A stretch of DNA of 64,000 nucleotides from Actinomyces naeslundii (GTDB lineage: Bacteria > Actinomycetota > Actinomycetes > Actinomycetales > Actinomycetaceae): positions 1-64,000 of the forward strand of contig NZ_MSRR01000027.1 of the NCBI RefSeq assembly GCF_001956585.1. The letters are read 5' to 3'. Position 1 is the stretch's first letter. Every line of letters begins with the position of its first letter. The notes under the pieces are model-generated. The model saw nothing but the letters and a program-made list of their open reading frames with translations. It had not been told where the DNA came from and did no database searches. This document shows, piece after piece, positions 34,812 to 44,335 of this stretch. A program made the translations under genes and the position numbers.

Positions 34812-36269
34812 TCAGCCCTCGAGGCGCAGGAGGTCCTCGATGGTCTCCGGGCGCAGGATCCAGCCCGACTCACCCTCACGTACCCAGCGCACGCCGGGGC
34901 GGGTGAAGAGGTTGTAGTTGGAGGCCATGGAGCGCCCGTAGGCGCCCGTTGCGGGCACGGCCAGCACGTCACCGACAGCGAGGTCCGCGGGCAGGTCCAC
35001 GTCACGCACGACGACGTCGCCGGACTCGCAGTGCTTGCCCACCACCCGGCTGCGCACCAACCCGGCCTGCGAGTCGGGGCGGCGGTTGGCGACCAGGGCC
35101 GTGTAGGCGGCCTCGTAGAGGGCGGGGCGGATGTTGTCGCTCATGCCGCCGTCGACGCTCACGTAGAGGCGCGAGGCCCCCTCCCCCAGCTCGACGCGCT
35201 TGAGCCCGGAGACCGTGTAGAGCATGACGGTGCTCGGGCCGGCGACGCTGCGCCCGGGCTCGACGGACATGTGCGGGACCGGGTCGCCGAGCTCCGTACA
35301 CAGTTCGCGCACCGTCTCGGCGAGGGTTCGGGCGACCTCGGCCGGGCTGGGCGGCACCGGATCCGCACCGGTGTAGGCGATGCCGTAGCCGCCGCCCAGG
35401 TCGACCTCCGGGCACAGGTGCCCCGTATCCGCAGCAACCTCGTGGCGCAGGGTGAGGACGACGCGGGCGGCCTCACGGAAGCCGGCCAGGTCCATGATCT
35501 GGGAGCCGATGTGGGAGTGCAGCCCGTGCAGCTCGAGCTCGGGGGCGGCGATGATCGCGTCGATGGCCTGCCGGGCAGCGCCTCCGTGGACGGAGAGACC
35601 GAACTTCTGGTCCTCGTGGCCGGTGGAGATGAACTCGTGGCCCCCGGCGTGCACGCCAGTGGTCAGTCGCACCATGACCTTGCCGGTCTCCTCGGGTCCG
35701 TAGACGCCGCTGGAGCGCAGGTCGCGCACGGCGCGGACGGCGAGGTCGACCTCCTCGAGGGAGTCGAGGACGAGGTGGCCCACGTGGTGGGTGAGGGCGA
35801 CGGCGATCTCGGCCTGCGTCTTGCCGTTGCCGTGCAGGCCCACACGGGTGGCGCTGGTGGTGGCCTCCGCCCCGTCCACCTCCTGCAGAGCGGCCAGTCC
35901 CACGGCGAGCTCGCCGCGGCTGGCGGTGTCGATACCCATGCCCTCCTCGAGGACCCACTGGGCGACCTTGGTGGTGAGGAAGGCCTTGCCGGCGTAGAAG
36001 GCCTCTCCCCCGGCCATGCCGTAGCTAGGCCAGAACTCCTCGTGCATGGCGGCGCTCCAGGAGGCGGCGCGACCGCGCAGGTCGGCCTCGTCCAGGACGA
36101 AGACGGGACTGGGGGCGTCGGTGAGGATCTCGGAGACGGTCAGCCCGCCCAGGGCGAGCTCGCCGGCAGGAGTGCGCCGCGCCGTCGTGGGCCACAGATC
36201 GGGTCGGTCCTCGGGTTCGGGGCAGGCCAGCGCCCCCAGGGGCGGCTCAGCGTTGGGAACCTGGTTCAT
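34812..36269 (-). CDS. lysA: diaminopimelate decarboxylase
   Basis: Converts meso-diaminopimelate to lysine with PLP. The 485-residue protein has the PLP-lysine in FYAGKAFLTTK, the glycine-rich VDLGGGYGIAYTG, and EPGRSVAGP. The ATG at 36269 (or the GTG at 36272) lies a few bases after the argS stop, with GAGAGG upstream. The argS-lysA pair followed by hom-thrB is the usual actinobacterial order; here the adhesin gene separates lysA from hom. Confidence 0.94.
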   Translation of the reverse strand: MNQVPNAEPPLGALACPEPEDRPDLWPTTARRTPAGELALGGLTVSEILTDAPSPVFVLDEADLRGRAASWSAAMHEEFWPSYGMAGGEAFYAGKAFLTTKVAQWVLEEGMGIDTASRGELAVGLAALQEVDGAEATTSATRVGLHGNGKTQAEIAVALTHHVGHLVLDSLEEVDLAVRAVRDLRSSGVYGPEETGKVMVRLTTGVHAGGHEFISTGHEDQKFGLSVHGGAARQAIDAIIAAPELELHGLHSHIGSQIMDLAGFREAARVVLTLRHEVAADTGHLCPEVDLGGGYGIAYTGADPVPPSPAEVARTLAETVRELCTELGDPVPHMSVEPGRSVAGPSTVMLYTVSGLKRVELGEGASRLYVSVDGGMSDNIRPALYEAAYTALVANRRPDSQAGLVRSRVVGKHCESGDVVVRDVDLPADLAVGDVLAVPATGAYGRSMASNYNLFTRPGVRWVREGESGWILRPETIEDLLRLEG

Positions 36270-36276
36270 CACGGTT

Positions 36277-37962
36277 TCACATCCTCTCGGGAGCGGTCAC
36301 GCCCAGCAGATCGAGCCCGTTGGCGAGGACCTGCCCGACGGCGTCGTTGAGCCACAGGCGGGCCACGTGGCCGGAGTTGACGGCGTCGTCCCCACGGGGG
36401 GTGACGCGAGTGGCGCCGTACCAGGTGTGGTAGGCGGCGGCCAGCTGCTCGAGGTAGCGGGCCACGCGGTGCTGCTCGCGCAGCTGCGCGGCCTGGGCGA
36501 CGATCGCCGGGAACTGGGCGAGTACGCCGAGCAGTGCGGAGTCCGCCGGGTCGTCCAGAGCGGCGGGCTCGAAGGGGGCCACGTTCGGGTCGCGGCTCAC
36601 GCCGTGCTCGGCGGCGTTGCGGGCCACGTTGCGGGTGCGGGCGTGGGCGTACTGGACGTAGTAGACGGGGTTGTCGGAGGTGGAGGAGGCCAGCAGGTCC
36701 AGGTCGATGTCGATCATGGAGTCCATGGAGGAACGGGCCAGGGCGTAGCGGGCGGCGTCCACACCGACGGCGTCGACCAGGTCCTCCAGAGTGACGATGG
36801 TGCCGGCGCGCTTGGACATGCGCACCGGGACGCCGTTGCGCACGAGGTTGACGAGCTGGCCGATGAGGATCTGCATGTTGGTGCCCGGAGTGTCCCCGAA
36901 GGCCGCGCACATGGCCATCATGCGGCCGATGTAGCCGTGGTGATCGGCCCCGAACAGGTAGAGGGCGCAGTCGGCGCCGCGCTCGCGCTTGTCCAGGTAG
37001 TAGGCGAGATCGGCCGCGAAGTAGGCGGCGTTTCCGTCGGACTTGATGAGGACCCGGTCCTTGTCGTCGCCGAAGTCGGTGGTGCGCAGCCAGGTGGCGC
37101 CGTCGCGCTCCTCGATGACGCCGCGCTCGCGCAGGCGGTCGATGGCGCGCTCGACGGCGCCGGAGGTGTGCAGGGAGTCCTCGTGGAAGAAGACGTCGAA
37201 GTCGGAGCGGAATGCGTGCAGCTCGGCCTTGACGGCGGCGAACATGAGGTCGACGCCGCGGGCCCGGAAGACCTCGGCGGCCTCGGCGTCGGGCAGAGTG
37301 GCCGGGTCGGGGCGGCCGGCGGCGAGCTCGTCGGCGGTCACCTGCTGGGCGATCTCACTGATGTAGGCGCCGCCGTAGCCGTCCTCGGGGGTCTCCTGGC
37401 CGCGGGCGGAGGCCAGCAGGGAGGCGGCAAAGCGGTCGATCTGGGTACCGTGGTCGTTGAAGTAGTACTCACGGGTGACTTCGGCGCCGCAGGCGGACAG
37501 GATCCGGGCCAGGGAGTCGCCGACGGCGGCCCAGCGGGCACCGCCCAGGTGCACCGGGCCGGTGGGGTTGGCGGAGACGTACTCGAGGTTGATGTGCTGG
37601 CCGCTCAGGGAGTCGTTGCGCCCATAGGCCTCGCCGGCCTCGACGATGGAGCGGGCGAGCTCGCCGGCGCTGGCGGCGTCGAGGCGGATGTTGAGGAAGC
37701 CGGGGCCGGCGACCTCCACGGAGGCGAGGCCGTCGAGGGCCTCAAGACGAGGGACGAGGAGCTCGGCGAGGTCGCGCGGCTTGGTACCCGCCTTCTTGGC
37801 CAGCTGCATGGCGACATTGGTAGACCAGTCACCGTGGTCACGGTTGCGGGGACGCTCGACGCGGGGGTCGGGGATCTCTGCTGCGGGCAGGGCGAGGACA
37901 CCCTCGGCGGAGGCCTCTTCCAGGATGGTGCGGATGGCTGCGGCAAGCTCTTCTGGGGTCAC
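36277..37962 (-). CDS. argS: arginyl-tRNA synthetase
   Basis: Charges tRNA-Arg. The 561-residue class I enzyme has the HIGH-type motif in [13 protein letters not shown], a KMSKS-region equivalent in [10 protein letters not shown] and the DALR anticodon-binding domain at the C-terminus. The GTG at 37962 starts the gene; a tRNA-Arg gene lies 132 bases upstream on the other strand. It heads the argS-lysA operon. Confidence 0.95.
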   Translation of the reverse strand: MTPEELAAAIRTILEEASAEGVLALPAAEIPDPRVERPRNRDHGDWSTNVAMQLAKKAGTKPRDLAELLVPRLEALDGLASVEVAGPGFLNIRLDAASAGELARSIVEAGEAYGRNDSLSGQHINLEYVSANPTGPVHLGGARWAAVGDSLARILSACGAEVTREYYFNDHGTQIDRFAASLLASARGQETPEDGYGGAYISEIAQQVTADELAAGRPDPATLPDAEAAEVFRARGVDLMFAAVKAELHAFRSDFDVFFHEDSLHTSGAVERAIDRLRERGVIEERDGATWLRTTDFGDDKDRVLIKSDGNAAYFAADLAYYLDKRERGADCALYLFGADHHGYIGRMMAMCAAFGDTPGTNMQILIGQLVNLVRNGVPVRMSKRAGTIVTLEDLVDAVGVDAARYALARSSMDSMIDIDLDLLASSTSDNPVYYVQYAHARTRNVARNAAEHGVSRDPNVAPFEPAALDDPADSALLGVLAQFPAIVAQAAQLREQHRVARYLEQLAAAYHTWYGATRVTPRGDDAVNSGHVARLWLNDAVGQVLANGLDLLGVTAPERM

Positions 37963-38094
37963 GCGCGTCAGCGTACCGTCAACAGGCGGAGCGGATCACG
38001 AGGGATACCGGCGGCCGCCGGGCATCGTGGGACATGTCGCAGTCTCACGCCGGTTTCGCTCCGGGGCCAGGACGCTGGTACAGTCACGCCTCGG

Positions 38095-38170
38095 GCCCCG
38101 GTAGCTCAGTGGATAGAGCGTCTGCCTCCGGAGCAGAAGGTCGCAGGTTCGAATCCTGTCCGGGGCGCCA
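38095..38170 (+). tRNA. tRNA-Arg (anticodon CCG)
   Basis: The cloverleaf folds fully: acceptor GCCCCGG/CCGGGGC, D-stem GCTC/GAGC, anticodon stem TCTGC/GCAGA with loop CTCCGGA (anticodon CCG, reading CGG), and T-arm with TTCGAAT. The discriminator is G and the CCA end is encoded. Length is 76 bases. Confidence 0.97.
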
Positions 38171-38245
38171 TCCCCGAGCCCCCGTCGCCACCCGCGGCGG
38201 GGGCTTGATCGTGCGCGCTGCGGTACAGGCCTCTTGACGCGCTCT

Positions 38246-39004
38246 TCAGCCCAGGGTCTGGAGGGCGAGGGTGGGGACGTCGGTCATGATGGCGTCGACG
38301 TTGAGGTCGGCCAGCTGTCGCATCCGCTCAGGCTCGTCCACCGTCCAGACGTGAACCTCCAGGTCGGCGGCGTGCGCGGAGGCGACGAAGCGCCGAGTGA
38401 CCACCGGGACGCCGTGGTAGCTCTCGGGGACCTGGACCGCGTCGACCCTTCCGCGCGTCCATCCCCAGCGGGTCTGCGGCAACGGGACGGCGGCCTCACT
38501 GCGCAGCATGAGTCCGAGCACGTCACTGACCCCCAGGGAGGTCATGGCCCGGGGCTCCTGGCGGCGCAGGACGGCCAGCCGACGGGCGGAGAAGGAGGCG
38601 AAGCGAACCCGTTCGAGGGCATTGGCGTCACGCACCGTCTGCAGGGCAGCCTGGACGACGTTGGAGTCCTTGAGGTCGATGTTGAACTTCATCGTCGGGT
38701 GGGCGTACAAGGCGTCGTCGAGCCGGACGAAGCCGCGCCCGTCACCGGAGTCGAGGTCGGCCAACTCGGCCCACATGACCTCCCCCACGGCACGGGGGTC
38801 GTCCGCGGTGCGGCGCAGGTCCTCGTCGTGGCTGAGGACAACGATGCCGTCGGCGGTCAGCCGCAGGTCGGTCTCCATCCATTCGAGCCCGAGCGCGGCC
38901 ACGTGCTCAACGGCGCTCCAGGTGTTCTCGGGCACCTCGCTCCCGCCGCCGCGATGGGCGATGACGGCAGGACGACGTCGTGTTCGTGACGCGGCAGGCG
39001 GCAC
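38246..39004 (-). CDS. glycerophosphodiester phosphodiesterase
   Basis: Hydrolyses glycerophosphodiesters to glycerol-3-phosphate and an alcohol. The 252-residue GDPD protein has AHRGGGSEVPENTWSA (HR and EN of the active site), METDLRLTADG and VVLSHDEDLRRT, with the catalytic histidine, then a TIM-barrel end HVWTVDEPERM. There is no signal peptide, so it is probably cytoplasmic. A GTG start is used at 39004. Confidence 0.92.
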   Translation of the reverse strand: MPPAASRTRRRPAVIAHRGGGSEVPENTWSAVEHVAALGLEWMETDLRLTADGIVVLSHDEDLRRTADDPRAVGEVMWAELADLDSGDGRGFVRLDDALYAHPTMKFNIDLKDSNVVQAALQTVRDANALERVRFASFSARRLAVLRRQEPRAMTSLGVSDVLGLMLRSEAAVPLPQTRWGWTRGRVDAVQVPESYHGVPVVTRRFVASAHAADLEVHVWTVDEPERMRQLADLNVDAIMTDVPTLALQTLG

Positions 39005-39016
39005 AGTGGGTCTCCC

Positions 39017-41299
39017 TCAGCTGCAGTTGGTGGTGAGCTCGACAGCGCCGTGCTCCTTGAGCCAGCCCCACGGCTCCACGGTCGACTCGTCCGCGGTGTC
39101 GTCCTTGGTGCGCACCTCGAAGTGCAAGTGCGAGCCGGAGGACCGCCCGGTGTTACCCACGCCGGCGATCATCTGGCCGGCCGTGACGGTGTCACCGGCT
39201 TTGACGTAGATGCCGTCCTCGTACATGTGGAGGTAGCTGGTGTACCAGACACGTCCGTCGATCTCGTGCTTGATGGTGACGGTTCCGGTGCCGTCCACCA
39301 TGCCGGCGGTGGTGACGGTCCCAGCGGCGGCGGCGTAGATGGGCGTCCCGACGGGTGCGGCCATGTCCTGGCCGGCGTGCAGCTTGCGGTAGCCGAGGGT
39401 GGGGTGGGTGCGGTAACCGTACTCCGAGGAGATCTCGTAGGTGCCCGGGAGCATCGGGTAGAACAGCTGCGGCTTGGAGCTGAAGGCGCTCGTGTCTCCG
39501 GAGGCGCCGGTCGTCGAGGAACAGGTCTTGGCGGCGTTCTGGTAGGCCTCGCGGATCCTGGCCCGGGTGGCGGCGTCGGGGACGTTGGACAGCTGGGTGT
39601 CGGGGCTCTCGTCCAGGTCGTCACTGCCGAGCACGGCGCTGGCCACGGACGAGGGCTTCGTCCCGGAGGCGGCCGGGCCCTGCGTGGCGGCATTACTGAC
39701 ATGCATCTTCATCGCCGCCGAGGCCAAGGGCGTGTTGTCGAGGTGACTGGACAGCGGGACGAGGACCGTGGCCACGGCCAGGGCCGAGAGCACCGCGGTG
39801 CGCCCCAGGATCCCGGTTCCGGTACGGCGCCGAGCGGGACGCGCGGAGGCGGGGCCGGTCGAGGAGTCGCGGTGGGTGTCAGGCTTGGATGCCGGAGAGA
39901 CCCGGGCCGACGACGTCGAGGCGGCCGCCTCCTCCGAGGCGGTGTCCGCGGCGGTCGTCTCGGACTTCTTGGCCGACCGGGTCTTCTGGGCGGCCTTGGC
40001 CGCGCGGATGGCCGACTCGTCAGCGAGCGGCACCCCGGCCTTGCGAGCGGCCATGATCTTGCGGACCTCGGGGACCTCAACGGTCTCGGCGCCGCGGAAG
40101 TCCGTGATCCGGCGTGAGAAGCGGATCTCGTGAGGAGCCTCGGGAGCCGACGACGTCGCCACGGCCGGCTCGACGGTCACCTCCGGTATCGGGGTGGAGG
40201 CTGCGCCCGCCGAGGCACTGGTCGCAGTGCTGTAGGAGCCGGTGTGATGAGTGGTGGAGGCGACAACGGGCTTGGCCGAGACGCTGGCGGGCGTTGCCGC
40301 GGACGTGTGCCTCGCACGGCGGCTCTCCGGCCGGGAGGAGGCTGCGGAGACCGACGAGGTGCTGGGCACAGCCGGAGCGGCGTGACTGTGGGGCTCCGCC
40401 GTCCCGGGCGAGGCCGGGACCGCGTCACCGGCGCCCCACCACGGTGCACTGCCGGCGGACTGGCCGGCCGCAGGCTCGAGTCCGGCGGTCGACTCGGCCA
40501 ACGAGGCCGCAACCAGGGGCGTCAGAGCCGAGGGCGCCGACGACGTCGGTGCAGCGGCGGGCTGCTCGGCGGCGTGGGAGCGGTGGCTGCGACGGCTCTC
40601 CGTCTGAGCCTCGTATCGATGAGCCGGGGCCTCCGGCACATCCACCACCGCAGGGTTCTCTCGCGTCTGCTGACTGTCCCCGGAGTCCCGGGCCGCACGC
40701 AGGTCCTTGCGGGAGCGCCGGCTCGGGCGAGCATCCCCCGACGCCTGCGGTGAGGCGGAGCGGGCGGAAGGCGTTGCGGGCGAGGATCCGGCGGCCTCCG
40801 CCGCCGGCGCGCTGACCGCCCCGGAAGGAAGAGCGTGCCCGGTCGCACCGGGCACCTGAGAGCGCCGATCCGCGCTCGGGACGGGCTGCTCGGTGCCGCC
40901 CTGACGGCGTCGAGCCATACGGCTCATCGGGGCGATCGGTTGCTGGTCGGCCCGCCCGGACTGCTCCGCGGGAGCCGGAGCACTGGACGCGTGCATCGCT
41001 GAGCGCGCAGCCGGGGCCGTGGGCCGTTGCGGGCGATTCTGCTTCTGGGGAGCGACCGGGACGTCGGGGAGCGCGGAGGGACTCGGGGCCGTGACGACGC
41101 TGGACGGGGTGCCGGTCGCGGAGCGGTGCGCGGGGAGATCGCGGCGCGAGCTGCGGGTGGTTCCGGCGGCGTGAGTCGTGTGCGCCGTCGGCGGTGACGG
41201 CGGGTTGGCTCCGGCCTCCGCCTCGGCGAGCTGGCGAGCGGCTTCGGCAGCACGTTCCGCCTCGCGACGCTGGCGTCGACTCATGGGCTGCGGGGTCAC
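39017..41299 (-). CDS. membrane-anchored M23 (LytM-type) peptidase with long cytoplasmic N-terminus
   Basis: A 760-residue envelope protein. The first roughly 500 residues are low-complexity, rich in Ala, Ser, Pro and Arg and with no fold I recognise. A single membrane helix follows (TAVLSALAVATVLVPL, about 520-540), then the extracellular M23 domain with HAGQDMAAP and SGSHLHFEV zinc-ligand motifs. It probably cuts or binds peptidoglycan cross-bridges. The GTG at 41299 follows GGAGG; the ATG at 41284 is an alternative. Confidence 0.87.
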   Translation of the reverse strand: MTPQPMSRRQRREAERAAEAARQLAEAEAGANPPSPPTAHTTHAAGTTRSSRRDLPAHRSATGTPSSVVTAPSPSALPDVPVAPQKQNRPQRPTAPAARSAMHASSAPAPAEQSGRADQQPIAPMSRMARRRQGGTEQPVPSADRRSQVPGATGHALPSGAVSAPAAEAAGSSPATPSARSASPQASGDARPSRRSRKDLRAARDSGDSQQTRENPAVVDVPEAPAHRYEAQTESRRSHRSHAAEQPAAAPTSSAPSALTPLVAASLAESTAGLEPAAGQSAGSAPWWGAGDAVPASPGTAEPHSHAAPAVPSTSSVSAASSRPESRRARHTSAATPASVSAKPVVASTTHHTGSYSTATSASAGAASTPIPEVTVEPAVATSSAPEAPHEIRFSRRITDFRGAETVEVPEVRKIMAARKAGVPLADESAIRAAKAAQKTRSAKKSETTAADTASEEAAASTSSARVSPASKPDTHRDSSTGPASARPARRRTGTGILGRTAVLSALAVATVLVPLSSHLDNTPLASAAMKMHVSNAATQGPAASGTKPSSVASAVLGSDDLDESPDTQLSNVPDAATRARIREAYQNAAKTCSSTTGASGDTSAFSSKPQLFYPMLPGTYEISSEYGYRTHPTLGYRKLHAGQDMAAPVGTPIYAAAAGTVTTAGMVDGTGTVTIKHEIDGRVWYTSYLHMYEDGIYVKAGDTVTAGQMIAGVGNTGRSSGSHLHFEVRTKDDTADESTVEPWGWLKEHGAVELTTNCS

Positions 41300-41455
41300 G
41301 CGGGAAGCCTCCAGGTGGCTGGTGTCATGGGGAAGTCGTTGCTGCCGGCGATCCGGTGGTGACGACGTGCTGGCTGCCAGGGCGACAGCCTCGGGTTGTG
41401 CTCGGTTAAAACAGTAGCGGTCTCCTGTGGGTCTTGCCAGGAGAACCAGCACACC

Positions 41456-41483
41456 TTTGTGTGACCTGCACTTCTCACACAAA
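41456..41483. promoter_or_regulatory. 9-bp inverted repeat upstream of the M23 peptidase gene
   Basis: TTTGTGTGA-N10-TCACACAAA is a perfect inverted repeat about 160 bases before the start codon, upstream of a TACTGT -10-like box (41416-41411, minus strand). The half-site resembles CRP/GlxR half-sites, but the spacing is 10 instead of 6. The rest of the 343-bp gap (41300-41642) shows no coding signal. Confidence 0.5.
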
Positions 41484-41642
41484 TATCGAGGCGCTCCCCA
41501 ACGTCGCCGACTCTGAGACGGAAACACGTGTCATACGAACGGATCGGCACCAGTTCACCGTTCCTTGGACAGTAGTCGACGATCGTCGCCCGACGCGGCA
41601 CGAGTTGTGGATATCCGCCGATCAGCGCCCTCAGATCACGAT

Positions 41643-42722
41643 TTAATCACGGCGCTGGTGCTCCTCGCGCTGCATGGCGTCGTTGACCTCGCCGACAAGC
41701 TCTTCGAGGATGTCCTCCAGGAAGAGGACCCCGACGAATCGTCCCTGCGCGTTGCGCACGTGCCCGAGGTGGGCCCCCGAGCGCTGCATGGCAGCCAGCG
41801 CCTCCTCGACCTCGTCGTCGTAGCCGACGGGCACGAGTGCGCGAGCACGCCAGGCGGGCACCGGCTCGGTGCGGTCGGCGCCGTCGGCGTAGAGGATGTC
41901 CTTGAGATGGAGGTAGCCGGTGATGACGGGCTCCGCTCCCCCGTCGGCTGCGGCCTGCTCGGCCACGAGCGGGAAGCGGGAGAAGCCGGTGGAGGCCACG
42001 GCCCGCTCCACGTCCTCCGGGGTGCACTCCTGGGGCAGGGTAACGAGCTCGCTCAGGGGCACCATGACGCTGCCGGCGGTCTCCTCGGAGAACTCCAGGG
42101 CGCCGCTGAGCAGGCCGGTGGAGTCCTCCAGGACGCCCTCGGCGGTGGAGCGCTCGACGATGGAGGCGACCTCCTCGGCGTTGAAGGCGGCGGAGATCTC
42201 CTCCTTGGCCTCGATGCCCAGGACCTTGAGGACCCCGTTGGCGAAGCCGTTGAGAGCGTTGACCACGGGGCTGAAGACGCGCGAGCACCACACCAGGGGC
42301 GGGGCGAGCCAGCGCACGGCCTTCTCCGGGGAGGCGATGGAGATGTTCTTGGGCACCATCTCTCCGGCGACGACGTGCAGTCCCACGACGATGACCAGGG
42401 CGATGACGACGGCGACGGCGTGGGAGCCGGCGTGCCCGACGCCGACGGCCGCGAGCAGAGGCTCCAGGGCATGGGCGATGGCCGGCTCGGCGACGACGCC
42501 CAGGCCGGTGGAGCACAGGGTGACGCCGAGCTGGGCGGTGGCCAGCATGCGCGAGACGTGCTGCAGGGCCCACAGGGCGGTGGCGGCGCGGGTGTCGCCG
42601 GCCTCGGCCAGCGGCTCGAGCTGGCTGCGGCGCGAGGAGGTGACGGCGAACTCGGCGCCGACGAAGAAGGCGTTGCCGGCCAGGAGGATGACGGTGACCA
42701 CCAGGGCCAGGGGCGTGCTCAT
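41643..42722 (-). CDS. CNNM/CorC-type membrane protein (short, DUF21 plus CBS)
   Basis: A 359-residue protein with an N-terminal CNNM (DUF21) membrane domain of about four helices (to about residue 175) and a cytoplasmic CBS pair ending FVGVLFLEDILEELVGE. It lacks the C-terminal CorC/HlyC domain of its neighbour. The family is linked to magnesium and cobalt export. The ATG overlaps the stop of the upstream gene (ATGA, 42719-42722), so the two are co-translated and may form a heteromer. Confidence 0.88.
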   Translation of the reverse strand: MSTPLALVVTVILLAGNAFFVGAEFAVTSSRRSQLEPLAEAGDTRAATALWALQHVSRMLATAQLGVTLCSTGLGVVAEPAIAHALEPLLAAVGVGHAGSHAVAVVIALVIVVGLHVVAGEMVPKNISIASPEKAVRWLAPPLVWCSRVFSPVVNALNGFANGVLKVLGIEAKEEISAAFNAEEVASIVERSTAEGVLEDSTGLLSGALEFSEETAGSVMVPLSELVTLPQECTPEDVERAVASTGFSRFPLVAEQAAADGGAEPVITGYLHLKDILYADGADRTEPVPAWRARALVPVGYDDEVEEALAAMQRSGAHLGHVRNAQGRFVGVLFLEDILEELVGEVNDAMQREEHQRRD

Positions 42723-44065
42723 CGGCGCTCCCCCTCAGCTCCTTGGTGGTCCCCGGGGGTGGCTTCGGGGTCCTTGGGACGCACGTGGAGGCGGGTGACG
42801 CGGCGCCCGTCCATGGCGTCGACGGTCAGGGAGGCGTGAGTCAGCTCGACGACGTCGCCGACGGCGGGGATGCGGCCGAGCTCGGTCATGACCAGGCCGC
42901 CGAGGGTCTCGTAGGGGCCGTCGTCGGGCACCTGGATGGCGGCGCGGGTGGCGAGCTCGTCGGGGCGCATCCACCCCGGGACGACCCAGTGGCCCGAGGG
43001 GTCGAGGTGGGCGCCGGCGCGGCGGCGGTCGTGCTCGTCGGCGACGTCCCCGACGACCTCTTCGACGGCGTCCTCAAGGGTGACGACGCCGGCGGTGCCG
43101 CCGTACTCGTCGACGACGAGCGCCATCTGAGAGCCCTGGGCACGCAGCTCGACGAGCAGGTCGGCCAGTGGCATGGTCTCGGGGACTCGGGGCGCGGGGG
43201 TCATGAGGGAGGTGGAGGCGACGGGGACGTCGGCGCGCCGCTCGTAGGGGACGCCGATGGCGCGGCGCAGGTGGACGATGCCCATGACGTCGTCGACGTC
43301 GCGGCCGATGACGGGGAAGCGGGAGTGGCCGGTGGCGCGGGCCAGGTGCACGACGTCCTCGGCGGAGTCGTCGGCCTCGAGGGTGTGGAGGCGGCCGCGG
43401 TCGGTCATGACGTCGACAGCGGTGAGCGCTCCCAGGCCGATGGAGCGGGTGAGCAGGGTGGCGGTGGAGGCGTCGAGGGTGCCCTCCTCGGCGCTGTGGC
43501 GCACGAGGGAGGCGAGCTCGCCGGCGCTGCGAGTGCCGCTGAGCTCCTCGGCCGGCTCGATGCCCATGGCGTGCAGGACGGCGTTGGCCGCGTTGTTGAG
43601 CACGAGGATGAGGGGCTTGAGCAGGGTGGCGAAGCCCATGAGGAAGGGAGCCACGAGGCCGGCGGCGCGCATGGGGTCGGACAGGGTGGCGTTCTTGGGG
43701 ATGAGCTCGCCCATGACCATGGAGAAGGCGTTGACGACGATGAGCGCGATGACGACCGCGGCGCCGGTGGCCACGGAGACAGCCATCCAGTGGCTCATGA
43801 GGTCGATGAGAAGGTTGGCCAGGGCGGCCTGCATGGTGTAGCCCAGGAGCACCGTGGTCAGGGTGATGCCGACCTGGGCGCCGGACAGGAGTGTGGACAG
43901 GCGCCCCAGGGCCCGCTGGACGACGGTGGCGCGCTTGTCCCCGGTGGCGGCGCGGGTCTCGACGGTGGAGGGGTCGAGGGCGACCAGGGAGAACTCACCG
44001 GCCACGAACAGGGCGGTGCCCACCGTGAGGACCACGCCGACGGCGATCATGAGCCAGTCGGTCAT
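42719..44065 (-). CDS. CNNM/CorC-type membrane protein (full-length)
   Basis: A 448-residue protein with a DUF21 membrane domain (to about residue 190, with GELIPKNATLS), a CBS pair containing VDEYGGTAGVVTLEDAVEE, and a C-terminal CorC_HlyC domain. It belongs to the magnesium/cobalt efflux group formerly annotated as hemolysins. The ATG at 44065 is chosen because GGGGGAG lies at proper spacing; the GTG at 44074 sits too close to it. Confidence 0.9.
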   Translation of the reverse strand: MTDWLMIAVGVVLTVGTALFVAGEFSLVALDPSTVETRAATGDKRATVVQRALGRLSTLLSGAQVGITLTTVLLGYTMQAALANLLIDLMSHWMAVSVATGAAVVIALIVVNAFSMVMGELIPKNATLSDPMRAAGLVAPFLMGFATLLKPLILVLNNAANAVLHAMGIEPAEELSGTRSAGELASLVRHSAEEGTLDASTATLLTRSIGLGALTAVDVMTDRGRLHTLEADDSAEDVVHLARATGHSRFPVIGRDVDDVMGIVHLRRAIGVPYERRADVPVASTSLMTPAPRVPETMPLADLLVELRAQGSQMALVVDEYGGTAGVVTLEDAVEEVVGDVADEHDRRRAGAHLDPSGHWVVPGWMRPDELATRAAIQVPDDGPYETLGGLVMTELGRIPAVGDVVELTHASLTVDAMDGRRVTRLHVRPKDPEATPGDHQGAEGERR

Positions 44066-44335
44066 GCGGGCCACTCCCCCATGTGGAGTACGACGTGGGC
44101 GCCGGAGGCGGACGAGTCGGGGTGGGGGTGGTCAGAGGCGGGCGAGGAGGCGCGGTGCGTGCGGGTGCGGCGCCTGCGGGCCCGGCGGAAAGCCGATCGC
44201 ATAGTGACCGAACGGTACCACCGCGGCGGAATCGAAGCAGAGGTAGCCATCAGGTGTCGCACCGCCATCACCAGAGGAACTGATCTCTCACGTCTCTCAC
44301 GACTGGGAGAACCTGCACCGCAGACCAAGCGAGAA

